DNA from: JAZKFP01 sp040386355
GTDB taxonomy: Bacteria > Pseudomonadota > Gammaproteobacteria > Pseudomonadales > UBA6940
Direction: 5' to 3'
NCBI GenBank assembly: GCA_040386355.1
Contig: JAZKFP010000030.1
Span: 1 to 28,582 of the forward strand
Length of the DNA stretch: 28,582 nucleotides
Shown: positions 8,184-15,567 of the stretch, one piece after another
How positions within the stretch are numbered: position 1 is the stretch's first letter
Layout: each line of letters opens with the position of its first letter
Notes under the pieces: generated by a model
Database searches by the model: none
What the model saw: the letters and a program-made list of their open reading frames with translations, nothing else
Told to the model about the DNA's origin: nothing
Position numbers and translations under genes: made by a program

Positions 8184-8809
8184 GACGTTTTATATAAATA
8201 CATAGTGAAATCTCTCGGGTGATAGTCATGCCGTAACACGACCTGGGTCGTTAATTGTTTGCAGAAATTTAGTAAAGCTATTGGGTCTGCGTAAAACTCG
8301 TTTTCAGCTTTATCTTTTGACCATGAACTCAATGAATTAAATGCTATACCGTGCGTGCAAAGCTCAAACATTTTTTGAATCATGGATTGCATAAATAAAA
8401 CAGGATCTTCTTGGCGTAAATAAAAAATGCCGCTCGCGAATACAAAATCAAATGGATTGGATAGAGTTGAAGAGGTGTGAAGTTGACCACTTTCAAAAGA
8501 TATATTAGGGAATCGTTTGCTAGCCATTTCAATTAATTTTGGAGTTATATCGATCCCGTGAAAATCTGTATCAATATTATTTGCTTGCAGCCAAGCATAA
8601 AAATCGCCTAATCCACATCCGACATCTAAGATTTTCTTTTGATTAAGGTCGCCAATTTCTGCTAATACAGCAAACCTTTTATGCTGAGATTCTCTGCTGC
8701 CCCAATTTAAGGTGCGAACATCTTGACCAAATTGTTCTGCAAGCGCTGTAAAGTGATGAATAGTATTTTTATCATCCTTGCTTAAAATATTTTTATCATG
8801 TTGCATCAT
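8180..8809 (-). CDS. Class I SAM-dependent methyltransferase (glycan operon, second copy)
   Basis: Predicted cytoplasmic methyltransferase of 209 residues. Motif I is KILDVGCGLGDFYAWL (about residues 54-69), followed by FHGIDITPKLIEMA with the acidic residue that binds the SAM ribose, then FDFVFASGIFYL. The gene starts 3 nt after the formyltransferase stop and overlaps the WbqC-like gene by 4 nt. Two consecutive Met codons open the frame. It probably N- or O-methylates the sugar made by this operon; a protein or lipid target cannot be excluded. It is distinct in sequence from the methyltransferase at 9700-10386. Confidence 0.85.
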   Translation of the reverse strand: MMQHDKNILSKDDKNTIHHFTALAEQFGQDVRTLNWGSRESQHKRFAVLAEIGDLNQKKILDVGCGLGDFYAWLQANNIDTDFHGIDITPKLIEMASKRFPNISFESGQLHTSSTLSNPFDFVFASGIFYLRQEDPVLFMQSMIQKMFELCTHGIAFNSLSSWSKDKAENEFYADPIALLNFCKQLTTQVVLRHDYHPRDFTMYLYKTS

Positions 8810-8812
8810 GTG

Positions 8813-9703
8813 TTATCCAAATGCTAAACCAGTTTCTAAATGAATTTTTTGAGTGTCGTATTCGATTGTATCTAACAATAAATAATTATCCTGACATTTA
8901 ACTTTTATTTGACTGTCTTCAACTAGGATTTTTCCAGGAATGTTAGAATCACTCTCTAATTTTTCATTTAGATGCGCTCGCCAAATAATTACTTTTTCAT
9001 TATTTAAAAAAGTAAAGGCTCCTGGATAAGGTATAGCTACAGCACGTATTAAATTTAAAATATCCGTGGCTTTTGAATTCCAATTAATTAAACCATCTTC
9101 TGGTTTGCGTCTTGGATAATGTGTAGCTGCTTGATGGTTTTGTGGAAGTCGGGTGACAGAATTTTTCTGAAAATCTTGAATTACCTGTTGACTGATTTCT
9201 GCATATAATGGATATAATTTTTGTAATGCATCTCCCACATCTTCATTTGCATTTATTTCAAATGTGAGTTGAGCAATAATATCGCCTGTGTCCATACCTT
9301 CTTCAATAAAATGTGCCGTTAAACCAAGCTGATGCTCACCCTGTAGAATTGCCCAATTAATTGGAGCACGCCCTCGATACTTAGGTAACAAACTAGGGTG
9401 AAGATTAATAGTTCCTAAATGTGCAACATTTAAAAATAGTGCGGGTAATAAATATCGATAGTCCGCCACAAAAATTAAATCTGGTTTTTTTTGTACAGTA
9501 AAATTATAAGTGACCGTTTCTTTTGGCGTGCCACGAATAACATCAAGTTTATTTTTTTTTGCATAATCGTAAACTGATTCGTAACGCATACCATCTTCTG
9601 GATCAACTGGATGTGCAATTACGCCAACAACTTCAGCGCATTGTTGTAAGGCTTTTAAGCTTTCAACACCAACGGTATGATTGCCTAAAAAAAGAATTCT
9701 CAT
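8813..9703 (-). CDS. Sugar N-formyltransferase (ArnA/Fmt superfamily)
   Basis: A 296-residue enzyme predicted to move a formyl group from N10-formyl-tetrahydrofolate to a sugar amine. The N-terminal hydrolase/formyltransferase fold begins MRILFLGN. The catalytic triad is present as Asn100 and His102 in NLHPSLLPKYRG and Asp138 in MDTGDI, matching the Asn-His-Asp arrangement of ArnA. A C-terminal Fmt-like domain (INWNSKATDILNLIRA, then YPGAFTFL) follows. It is not housekeeping Fmt by context: it lies between two methyltransferases in a glycan operon. The ATG at 9703 overlaps the upstream stop by 4 nt (ATGA), so the longer 12-codon extension is rejected. The substrate could be a 4-amino sugar or a deacetylated nonulosonate precursor. 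Confidence 0.87.
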   Translation of the reverse strand: MRILFLGNHTVGVESLKALQQCAEVVGVIAHPVDPEDGMRYESVYDYAKKNKLDVIRGTPKETVTYNFTVQKKPDLIFVADYRYLLPALFLNVAHLGTINLHPSLLPKYRGRAPINWAILQGEHQLGLTAHFIEEGMDTGDIIAQLTFEINANEDVGDALQKLYPLYAEISQQVIQDFQKNSVTRLPQNHQAATHYPRRKPEDGLINWNSKATDILNLIRAVAIPYPGAFTFLNNEKVIIWRAHLNEKLESDSNIPGKILVEDSQIKVKCQDNYLLLDTIEYDTQKIHLETGLAFG

Positions 9704-10386
9704 ATTGAATCGCCAATTTTTTTGGCAAGCACACGCCATTCAGCGTGTACCGATTTTTTTGAAGATAATATTTTTTCAAGTTCAAGATGTTCAATATCAA
9801 AAATATTCCAAGAATTCTTTAATGCAAGCTCAATGGCAGAGCGATTGTAAAAACATAATTGCCCAGTATCTACCAATGTGCCGTCTTGAATATCACTAAT
9901 AAGACCATCGGAAAGTTTTTTGCCGGAAGAGGCGCTGGTATGAAAATCACTGTAAGGATTAAAGAAAAATATCGCATTTGTTTTGCTAACGCGATGAATT
10001 TCATTAATTGCTCGTTTTGCAGCTGAAAAACCACAGCAGGTCAAAGCGCATCGATCAATGATTAAATCAAAAGAATTATTTTCAAAGGGAAGATTAGTAA
10101 AATCAGCAACTTGTAAGTCAGCGGATAAATTTTCTTCTTTAAAACGTTGTTGCGCGTATTCGATAGCGCTAATACTTGCATCGATACCGGTAACATTAAA
10201 TCCTTCACGTGCAGCACACCATAAATTACTAGCTGTGCCACAACCCACTTCTAAAATATTAACTTGATTTCGTGGTTGGTCACGTGGTGCATTTCTAAAT
10301 ATAAAACTTACAACTGCATCCCACGGATAACGTTGCGTGTGTCCAGAATTATATTTAGTTTCCCAAATAGGGTCGAATGTATTCAT
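9700..10386 (-). CDS. Class I SAM-dependent methyltransferase (glycan operon, first copy)
   Basis: A methyltransferase of about 228 residues. Motif I is ILEVGCGTASNLW, then FNVTGIDASISAIEYA and the post-I block DLQVADF; DLIIDRCAL follows. Proteins with the opening FDPIWETKYNSGHTQRYPWDAVV occur beside nonulosonate synthesis genes in other bacteria as far as I recall. The frame also offers an ATG at 10398, but GGATAA just upstream favours 10386. It overlaps the formyltransferase start by 4 nt. The 242-bp gap to the synthase gene contains the 169-bp repeat, so this gene may have its own promoter or depend on read-through. Confidence 0.83.
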   Translation of the reverse strand: MNTFDPIWETKYNSGHTQRYPWDAVVSFIFRNAPRDQPRNQVNILEVGCGTASNLWCAAREGFNVTGIDASISAIEYAQQRFKEENLSADLQVADFTNLPFENNSFDLIIDRCALTCCGFSAAKRAINEIHRVSKTNAIFFFNPYSDFHTSASSGKKLSDGLISDIQDGTLVDTGQLCFYNRSAIELALKNSWNIFDIEHLELEKILSSKKSVHAEWRVLAKKIGDSI

Positions 10387-10465
10387 TGTTTTATCCATAA
10401 AACAAATTTAATAATTGTTACACTAAATGCAAATGAGATTTTCTAAATCATTTTATCTGTAACAG

Positions 10466-10634
10466 GTCAATCAGTAATAGGCAGCGTTCAACACGGGCGA
10501 ATAATTATTCGCCCCTACAACTACCATCACTTTCCTAAAAATATCTAAATCTTTAACGGATACCGTAGGGGCGAATAATTATTCGCACGCATGGTCTTTC
10601 CAACAAAACATCTTTCATAAAATATTTCACCATG
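10466..10634 (-). repeat. 169-bp dispersed repeat, copy 1
   Basis: An inverted copy of 15597-15765, the same length and roughly 80-85% identical by eye, from gtcaatcagta to tttcaccatg. It contains two 22-bp arms (10497-10518 and 10565-10586) that are exact reverse complements separated by 46 nt. Each arm core, gcgaataattattcgc, is also self-palindromic. No ORF or transposase is inside. It sits within the glycan operon. Confidence 0.85.
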
Positions 10635-10640
10635 AAAAAA

Positions 10641-11705
10641 TCATGTGCTTTTGGTATCTTCAAACTGATCCATCTGAAATACATCCCCATGTTTTATTTT
10701 ATTTTTTAAAATCTTACCGATTAAAGTTTCTGCTTTCTTGGGCGGTAGGCCGTGGCCAGGTCGACGAAATCCAATATCTTTTAAAGTAAGCGTATGTCCT
10801 TCAGGTAAATCACCGTTTGCAACACAGGACAAACGAAAATTAATTCGATTCGGTAATTCAGAAGCCGTTGGTTTGATTTCAAAGCTTCCAATATTCTGTT
10901 CAATTTCTCGAACACGTTTTACTAATTCCGTAAATTCTTCTGGGTCCGATGAAAATCGATGATCAGGCCCAGGTAAATTTTTATTTAATGTAAAATGTTT
11001 TTCGATAAAGCAAGCTCCTAAAACAATTGAGCCTAACGCCGCGGTAGTTCCCCAGGAATGATCGCTTAATCCAACAGGATAATTAAAGGTTGTCATTAAG
11101 GTAGATATTTTTCTTAAATTAACTTCGGAAGCAGGCGTTGGATAAGAAGAAGTGCAATGCAGAATAATTAGTTTTTTACCACCGGCTTTTTCAAAACTTC
11201 TAACGGCATCGGTAATTTCTTCAAGGGTTGCCATGCCGGTTGACAAAATAGTGGGCAAGCCGGTTCGTGCCATACTTTGGATAAGAGGTAAATGAGTTAA
11301 ATAATCAGAGCCATTTTTTAGAAGCGGTGAACCAACATTTACCAAGTCTTGAATACCATCGTTGCCTGTCGGTGTGCTAAAAAAAACAATATTATTTTTT
11401 TCACAGTAATCATTTAGATCTTTTAATTGAACTGCGCTCAGTTCACAGCGTTTAAACATATCAAATTGCGATTCGGTAATCGATTGACCTTGTGATTGAT
11501 AGGTATAGGTAAGTGTGTAATCGGATAAAAAATCTTCAGTACGGTAATTTTGAAATTTAACCGCATCTGCGCCGGTTGCAATTGCAGCATCAATCATGTG
11601 CTTTGCAAGCTGCATATCGCCATTGTGGTTAATACCAATTTCAGCAACTAAAAAAGCGGGATGGCCAGGGCCAATTGATCGACTACCAACACGAATGCTC
11701 TGCAT
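10641..11705 (-). CDS. Nonulosonic acid (sialic-acid-family) synthase, NeuB/LegI/PseI family
   Basis: Condenses phosphoenolpyruvate with a six-carbon amino sugar to make a nine-carbon nonulosonic acid. The product is 354 residues with an N-terminal TIM barrel (LVAEIGINHNGD, AVKFQNY, ILSTGMATLEEI, GLSDHSWG, IEKHFTLNKN) and a C-terminal SAF/antifreeze-like domain from about residue 285 (LPEGHTLTLKDIGFRRPGHG). GINHNGD and NLPGPDHRFS resemble NeuB/LegI-type synthases; the pseudaminate synthases I remember have a D-S-x-F-S block at the latter place. Yet the neighbour 22 nt upstream is pseG, so an annotation as pseI is also defensible. The ATG at 11705 is preferred over a GTG at 11720. The exact substrate is open. 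Confidence 0.9.
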   Translation of the reverse strand: MQSIRVGSRSIGPGHPAFLVAEIGINHNGDMQLAKHMIDAAIATGADAVKFQNYRTEDFLSDYTLTYTYQSQGQSITESQFDMFKRCELSAVQLKDLNDYCEKNNIVFFSTPTGNDGIQDLVNVGSPLLKNGSDYLTHLPLIQSMARTGLPTILSTGMATLEEITDAVRSFEKAGGKKLIILHCTSSYPTPASEVNLRKISTLMTTFNYPVGLSDHSWGTTAALGSIVLGACFIEKHFTLNKNLPGPDHRFSSDPEEFTELVKRVREIEQNIGSFEIKPTASELPNRINFRLSCVANGDLPEGHTLTLKDIGFRRPGHGLPPKKAETLIGKILKNKIKHGDVFQMDQFEDTKST

Positions 11706-11727
11706 AGTAAATTTCCACACTAAAAAT

Positions 11728-12834
11728 TCATTGTTCTAAAATTGCCCTAACAACTCGATCCGCTCCCAATCCATCACATAGTGCCGAACTTATTTCTGAC
11801 ATTTTTTTTAGTTGTTCACGATCTATTAAAGATAGAGCGTCTACATAATCTTGTGCGGATAAATTCTGAGCCCATCCTAATGTTAGATGAGCGCCAAGTT
11901 TATGGAGTGATTCTGCAATGGCCTGCTGATTTTTAGATTGAATCACTACGATTGCAGGTAATCCAAGCACGCAACGTTCCCATGTAATACTTCCGCCGGC
12001 ATTTATTGCGATATCGGCATCACGCATCAGCTCTGCCATGTGATCGGTTTGAATGTGCAACCTTGCATTTGGAAATTGCGTGCAAAGTGCACGAATTGAT
12101 TCGTGATGCGGACAGCTTTTTCCAAGTACTACATCAATATGAAGATTTTTAAAAATGCTAAGAAGTAAGCCGTGCAGAACAGTTGAAGTATCATTTTCAT
12201 TGTCACTTCCACCCATAAAAACTAGCATTTTTTCTAATTGACCTTGACGACGTTGTAGTGCGTCAGGTCGATTGGCTAGAAAATTTTCTCGTATTAACGC
12301 GTATTGAGTTCCTAATAAATGCTTACAGAATTTCGGAGTTCGATGAGAATAATGTTTGTGCAATGAATTAGAAAAATTTTGGTCAAGTAGTAGTTGGCAG
12401 ATATGATTGCGATCTGCCAAATCATCGATAACCATAAGATTCTTATAATAAGGTTTAACCGCTGTCTGCCATATACTGTCCAATGAATAGTGATCAACAA
12501 TTAACCAATCTACATCATGTTTCTTTATAACATTGCTAGTTTCTGCCGCATCTTGTTGCCAACTTACGCCAAGCCAATTTTCATGAGACAGCGTTTGAGA
12601 TAAAGAATGTACAGATGAGAATTTTTCAATTTTTATATTTTGCGGAGCATCTAAAACATCAATCGGGAACCCTTGTGACTGAATGAGGTCATTACAGTGT
12701 CCTGCTAATGCTCGTGTAATAAAACGGATTTGTCTCTGTTGTTTGCGTAGTGCATTAGCCAAGGTCAAACAGCGCATCACATGACCTGATCCAATTTCAA
12801 GCGAAGCGTCTGTTCGAATTATGATATTTTTCAT
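11728..12834 (-). CDS. pseG: PseG-family UDP-sugar hydrolase
   Basis: PseG releases UDP from UDP-2,4-diacetamido-2,4,6-trideoxy-L-altrose, giving the free sugar that the nonulosonate synthase uses. The 368-residue protein has the GT-B-like two-domain form. The signature IRTDASLEIGSGHVMRC includes the conserved His of GSGH, proposed as catalytic in Campylobacter PseG. LGVSWQQDA, WLIVDHYSLD and MVIDDLADR are further family blocks, and the C-terminal domain carries MLVFMGGSD and INAGGSITWERC. This is the first gene of the minus-strand operon. ATGs at 12840 and 12834 are both possible and neither has a clear Shine-Dalgarno sequence. pseB, pseC, pseF and pseH are not nearby. Confidence 0.9.
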   Translation of the reverse strand: MKNIIIRTDASLEIGSGHVMRCLTLANALRKQQRQIRFITRALAGHCNDLIQSQGFPIDVLDAPQNIKIEKFSSVHSLSQTLSHENWLGVSWQQDAAETSNVIKKHDVDWLIVDHYSLDSIWQTAVKPYYKNLMVIDDLADRNHICQLLLDQNFSNSLHKHYSHRTPKFCKHLLGTQYALIRENFLANRPDALQRRQGQLEKMLVFMGGSDNENDTSTVLHGLLLSIFKNLHIDVVLGKSCPHHESIRALCTQFPNARLHIQTDHMAELMRDADIAINAGGSITWERCVLGLPAIVVIQSKNQQAIAESLHKLGAHLTLGWAQNLSAQDYVDALSLIDREQLKKMSEISSALCDGLGADRVVRAILEQ

Positions 12835-12872
12835 GTGCATGGCATCTAATGATAATTATTAATGGGTCTTAG

Positions 12873-12901
12873 CTGTCAGTTTAGTAAAAGCTTGGTATAC
12901 T
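12873..12901 (+). promoter_or_regulatory. Predicted sigma70-type promoter of the acidic lipoprotein gene
   Basis: -35 CTGTCA (12873-12878), 17-nt spacer, -10 TATACT (12896-12901), 4/6 and 5/6 to consensus. The complement of the same -35 area reads CTGACA, so a divergent promoter for pseG could share it, but its -10 is unclear. Confidence 0.5.
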
Positions 12902-12960
12902 GCCGATCGATTCCGTTAGGATGACATCGCACCATTTAAAACCCCCCCGAAGGAGCGCTT

Positions 12961-13314
12961 ATGAATTTCACGAATTTATTAAAAGTTGCCACAGTAGTTA
13001 CTGTGTTAGGTTTAGTGGCCTGTGATAAAAAATCTGACGAAAGTGCAGAATTATCAGAAACCATGGAAAACTATCAAGAAACTACTGAAGAAGCAGCATC
13101 TGATGCAGCTGATACCAGTGGTGACACCTATGAAGATGTAAAAGATGCAACTTCAGATATGATGGATGACGCTGGCGATACCGCAGAAGATGCACAAGAT
13201 TCAATGGGCGATGCGGCACGTGATGCGGGCGACGCTGTTTCTGATACTACTGAAGAAATGCAAGAAGACGCAGCTGAAGTAACGGAAGAAGCACAAGAAG
13301 AAATGAAAGAGTAA
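12961..13314 (+). CDS. Small acidic lipoprotein built of 11-residue repeats
   Basis: A 117-residue predicted lipoprotein. The signal peptide ends in the lipobox LVAC, so Cys21 would be lipidated; Asp at +2 suggests inner-membrane retention if the E. coli sorting rule applies. Residues 40-116 divide without gaps into seven 11-residue units, with acidic residues at unit positions 1 and 5 in every unit and at position 8 in six of seven (for example DTAEDAQDSMG and DTTEEMQEDAA). Residues 29-39 may be an eighth, degenerate unit. Such periodicity suggests a long amphipathic helix or right-handed coiled coil, as in LEA- or apolipoprotein-like proteins. GAAGGAG lies 5 nt before the ATG. A strong terminator follows, so it is monocistronic. 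The function is unknown. Confidence 0.85.
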   Translation: MNFTNLLKVATVVTVLGLVACDKKSDESAELSETMENYQETTEEAASDAADTSGDTYEDVKDATSDMMDDAGDTAEDAQDSMGDAARDAGDAVSDTTEEMQEDAAEVTEEAQEEMKE

Positions 13315-13366
13315 GTTAGATTTACTCAATTAATCTTTTAAGAGAAATTTTCTTAGTAGATTAAAC

Positions 13367-13406
13367 AAAACCCCAATGATGCTTGATATGATCATTGGGG
13401 TTTTTT
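13367..13406 (+). terminator. Rho-independent terminator after the acidic lipoprotein gene
   Basis: A 14-bp perfect stem aaaaccccaatgat (13367-13380) and atcattggggtttt (13391-13404), with a 10-nt loop, leads into a run of six T. It is the strongest terminator in the window. Confidence 0.92.
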
Positions 13407-13483
13407 GTTTACACCATTTTCTGATTTATTAAAGCCCCATACATTTAGTAAAGATTAATTAAAAATAACACAACGGTCAAAAT

Positions 13484-13723
13484 ATGATTACAGATAAGCT
13501 GCCCACTTTAGCTCAAGAAATGTGCTCCATACATTTAAATGGCCAAAGCACAAGATTCAAAAAAGGTAGTTCGATTTCCGATGTAATCACCGCGCAAGAG
13601 TTGCAAGGTCGCCGAATTGCAGTCGAAGTTAATGGTGAAATTATTCCCAAAAGTCTTCACGATGCACATCAGTTGAAAGCCAATGATCGTGTTGAAATTG
13701 TCACTGCAGTAGGTGGTGGATAA
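13484..13723 (+). CDS. thiS: Sulfur carrier protein ThiS
   Basis: A ubiquitin-like protein whose C-terminal Gly-Gly carries sulfur as a thiocarboxylate for thiazole formation in thiamine synthesis. The frame encodes 79 residues and ends VEIVTAVGGG. VEVNGEIIPKSLHD is the usual central block. ThiS is normally about 65-70 residues, so an internal ATG at 13520 (MCSIHLNGQS) fits the family better; neither ATG has a strong ribosome binding site, and the outer one is given here. thiG follows after 74 nt. No TPP riboswitch was recognised in the 70-nt leader. Confidence 0.9.
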   Translation: MITDKLPTLAQEMCSIHLNGQSTRFKKGSSISDVITAQELQGRRIAVEVNGEIIPKSLHDAHQLKANDRVEIVTAVGGG

Positions 13724-13797
13724 TTTTAAAAATAATAATCTTAAAAAATTGTAGACATTGAAAGCCGACAACCTTTAGACGACTTTTGGAAATTGAT

Positions 13798-14625
13798 ATG
13801 ACTGTATTCAGTTCAACCCCAAGTAATTCTACGAATACTTTAAGCGCGCGAACCGACGCTCCTTTTGTGATTGCCGGTAAAACCTATACTTCACGATTAT
13901 TAGTCGGCACCGGAAAATACGCTTCGATTGAATTAACTTCTGAAGCGATACGTGCATCCGGCGCGCAAATTGTCACGTTGGCCATTCAACGCACTGCATC
14001 TAAAGCACCTGAAGGACAAGCATTACTCGATTGTTTTCCTGAATCTGAATTTACGTTGTTACCCAATACTGCCGGTTGTTATACCGCTGAAGACGCAGTA
14101 CGTGTTGCGCGTTTAGGACGCGAATTATTGGACGGACATCCTTTACTTAAATTAGAAGTATTAGGCGATCAAAAAACATTATTTCCCGATGTCATACAAA
14201 CATTGAAAGCTGCAAAAATATTGGTAGATGAAGGTTTTCAGATTATGGTTTATACCTCCGATGATCCTATCGTTGCGCGCCAATTATGTGATTTAGGATG
14301 CGTTGCAATTATGCCATTGGCAGCGCCGATTGGTTCAGGGTTAGGAATTCAAAACCGTTATAACATCGAGTTCATTATGGAGTCGGTCGATGTGCCGGTG
14401 ATTGTTGATGCCGGCGTTGGTACTGCATCCGATGCCGTATTAGCAATGGAACTTGGAATTGACGCAATTTTAATGAACACTGCACTTGCAGAAGCACAAG
14501 ATCCGGTGCGAATGGCAGTTGCCATGAAACATGGTGTTATTGCAGGTCGTCAAGCCTATTTAGCAGGTCGTATGCCACGTCGTCGTTACGCCAGTGCATC
14601 TTCACCCATTCCAGAATTCATCTGA
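13798..14625 (+). CDS. thiG: Thiazole synthase ThiG
   Basis: Forms the thiazole phosphate ring of thiamine from deoxyxylulose-5-phosphate, the ThiS thiocarboxylate and dehydroglycine. The protein has 275 residues; the recognisable TIM-barrel domain starts at residue 23 (FVIAGKTYTSRLLVGTGKY), so there is a Ser/Thr/Asn-rich leader of about 22 residues not needed by the family. The Schiff-base lysine is probably Lys118 in LLKLEVLGD. PVIVDAGVGTASDAV, ILMNTALAEAQDP and GRMPRRRYASASSP are conserved blocks. TTG at 13786 is an alternative start, but TGGA precedes the ATG at 13798. thiH or thiO and thiF are not adjacent. Confidence 0.95.
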   Translation: MTVFSSTPSNSTNTLSARTDAPFVIAGKTYTSRLLVGTGKYASIELTSEAIRASGAQIVTLAIQRTASKAPEGQALLDCFPESEFTLLPNTAGCYTAEDAVRVARLGRELLDGHPLLKLEVLGDQKTLFPDVIQTLKAAKILVDEGFQIMVYTSDDPIVARQLCDLGCVAIMPLAAPIGSGLGIQNRYNIEFIMESVDVPVIVDAGVGTASDAVLAMELGIDAILMNTALAEAQDPVRMAVAMKHGVIAGRQAYLAGRMPRRRYASASSPIPEFI

Positions 14626-14648
14626 TTAGAATTCATTTGCAGAATTTA

Positions 14649-14833
14649 TATACCATACGCAAAATAGTTTTCCCCTAGCGCTAAGTCTTTTGATTAAAAG
14701 ACTTAGCGGAGTAGGGCCCGCGGAGCATACGCTCTTTGTTTTTATAAAAAGCGGTATGTGAGCAGGCTGCACGATCATGTACTAAATGCCTTGCGAATGG
14801 CATTTTGCGGGAAATCATTTTGCGAAAGGTATA
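14649..14833. mobile_element. MITE-like element, copy D, upstream of trmB
   Basis: Ends tataccatacgcaaaat (14649-14665) and attttgcgaaaggtata (14817-14833) are inverted repeats with 15 of 17 positions matching, flanked by TA. The ends resemble those of the elements at 642 and 18433, but the interior is not clearly alike. It contains a strong hairpin (14679-14708). The right end includes AAAGG, 7 nt before the trmB ATG. Confidence 0.55.
14679..14708. repeat. 13-bp perfect hairpin between thiG and trmB
   Basis: cgctaagtctttt (14679-14691), a gatt loop, and its exact reverse complement (14696-14708). No T-run follows on the plus strand, so it is not a classical terminator, though it may act as one or as an RNA-stability structure for thiG. 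Confidence 0.7.
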
Positions 14834-14836
14834 AGT

Positions 14837-15550
14837 ATGAATGTTAAGCCCAGTCTCTACCTTGCAACGGTTCATCGTGTGCGCAGTTTTGTTTTACGCC
14901 AAGGTCGATTAACTCCAGGCCAACAGCGAGCACTTAATGAATTGTGGCCACTCTGGGGAATTGAAAATACGCAACTATCTTTTTTTGATTGGGACAAGCT
15001 CTATGGTCCACATCAAAAAAGAATTATCGAAATTGGATTTGGTGATGGTGAATCGTTAGTGCAAATGGCGAATGAGCAACCTGAGACTGCATTTTTAGGT
15101 ATTGAAGTGCACACGCCCGGCATCGGTCACATTTTGCAAACGATTGAGCAAGCAAAAATTCGTAATATCCGTTTAATGCGTGCGGACGCTGTTGAAGTTT
15201 TAAATAAATATATTGCTCCAAATTCTATTGATGGAGTGCAACTTTTTTTCCCAGATCCTTGGTCTAAAAAAAGACATCATAAACGCCGAATAGTACAACC
15301 AGAATTTGTATCATTAATTGCAACACGATTGCGAGCGGAAGGAATATTTTGGTGTGCAACCGATTGGCAAGAGTACGCGGAACATATGTTGGACGTACTA
15401 AATAACGAACCGCAATTAACTCTGCATTACTCGCATCAGACAACTGAGCAAGAACCTTCAAGTATATTACGACCTAATACAAAATTTGAACGGCGAGGTC
15501 AGCAATTGGGACACGGTGTATGGGATTATCAAGCGCAGAAAAACAATTAA
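14837..15550 (+). CDS. trmB: tRNA (guanine-N7-)-methyltransferase
   Basis: Methylates N7 of G46 in the variable loop of tRNAs using SAM. The 237-residue protein has motif I IIEIGFGDGESLV, the cofactor block FLGIEVHTPGIGH and the diagnostic TrmB block FFPDPWSKKRHHKRR, followed by Q-P-E-F. The last part, TKFERRGQQLGHGVWD, is the expected C-terminal segment. An ATG at 14786 would add 17 residues, but AAAGG at 14825-14829 and family length point to 14837. That ribosome binding site lies within the right end of a MITE-like element. Confidence 0.96.
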   Translation: MNVKPSLYLATVHRVRSFVLRQGRLTPGQQRALNELWPLWGIENTQLSFFDWDKLYGPHQKRIIEIGFGDGESLVQMANEQPETAFLGIEVHTPGIGHILQTIEQAKIRNIRLMRADAVEVLNKYIAPNSIDGVQLFFPDPWSKKRHHKRRIVQPEFVSLIATRLRAEGIFWCATDWQEYAEHMLDVLNNEPQLTLHYSHQTTEQEPSSILRPNTKFERRGQQLGHGVWDYQAQKNN

Positions 15551-15567
15551 AGATACCAATCTGCATT

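Noticed and set aside
13411..13483. TPP riboswitch upstream of thiS
   Set aside because: The leader after the preceding terminator is only about 70 nt, and I see none of the conserved TPP-box elements.
14679..14708. Hairpin after thiG as a standard terminator
   Set aside because: The stem is perfect but no T-run follows on the plus strand. It is listed as a hairpin only.
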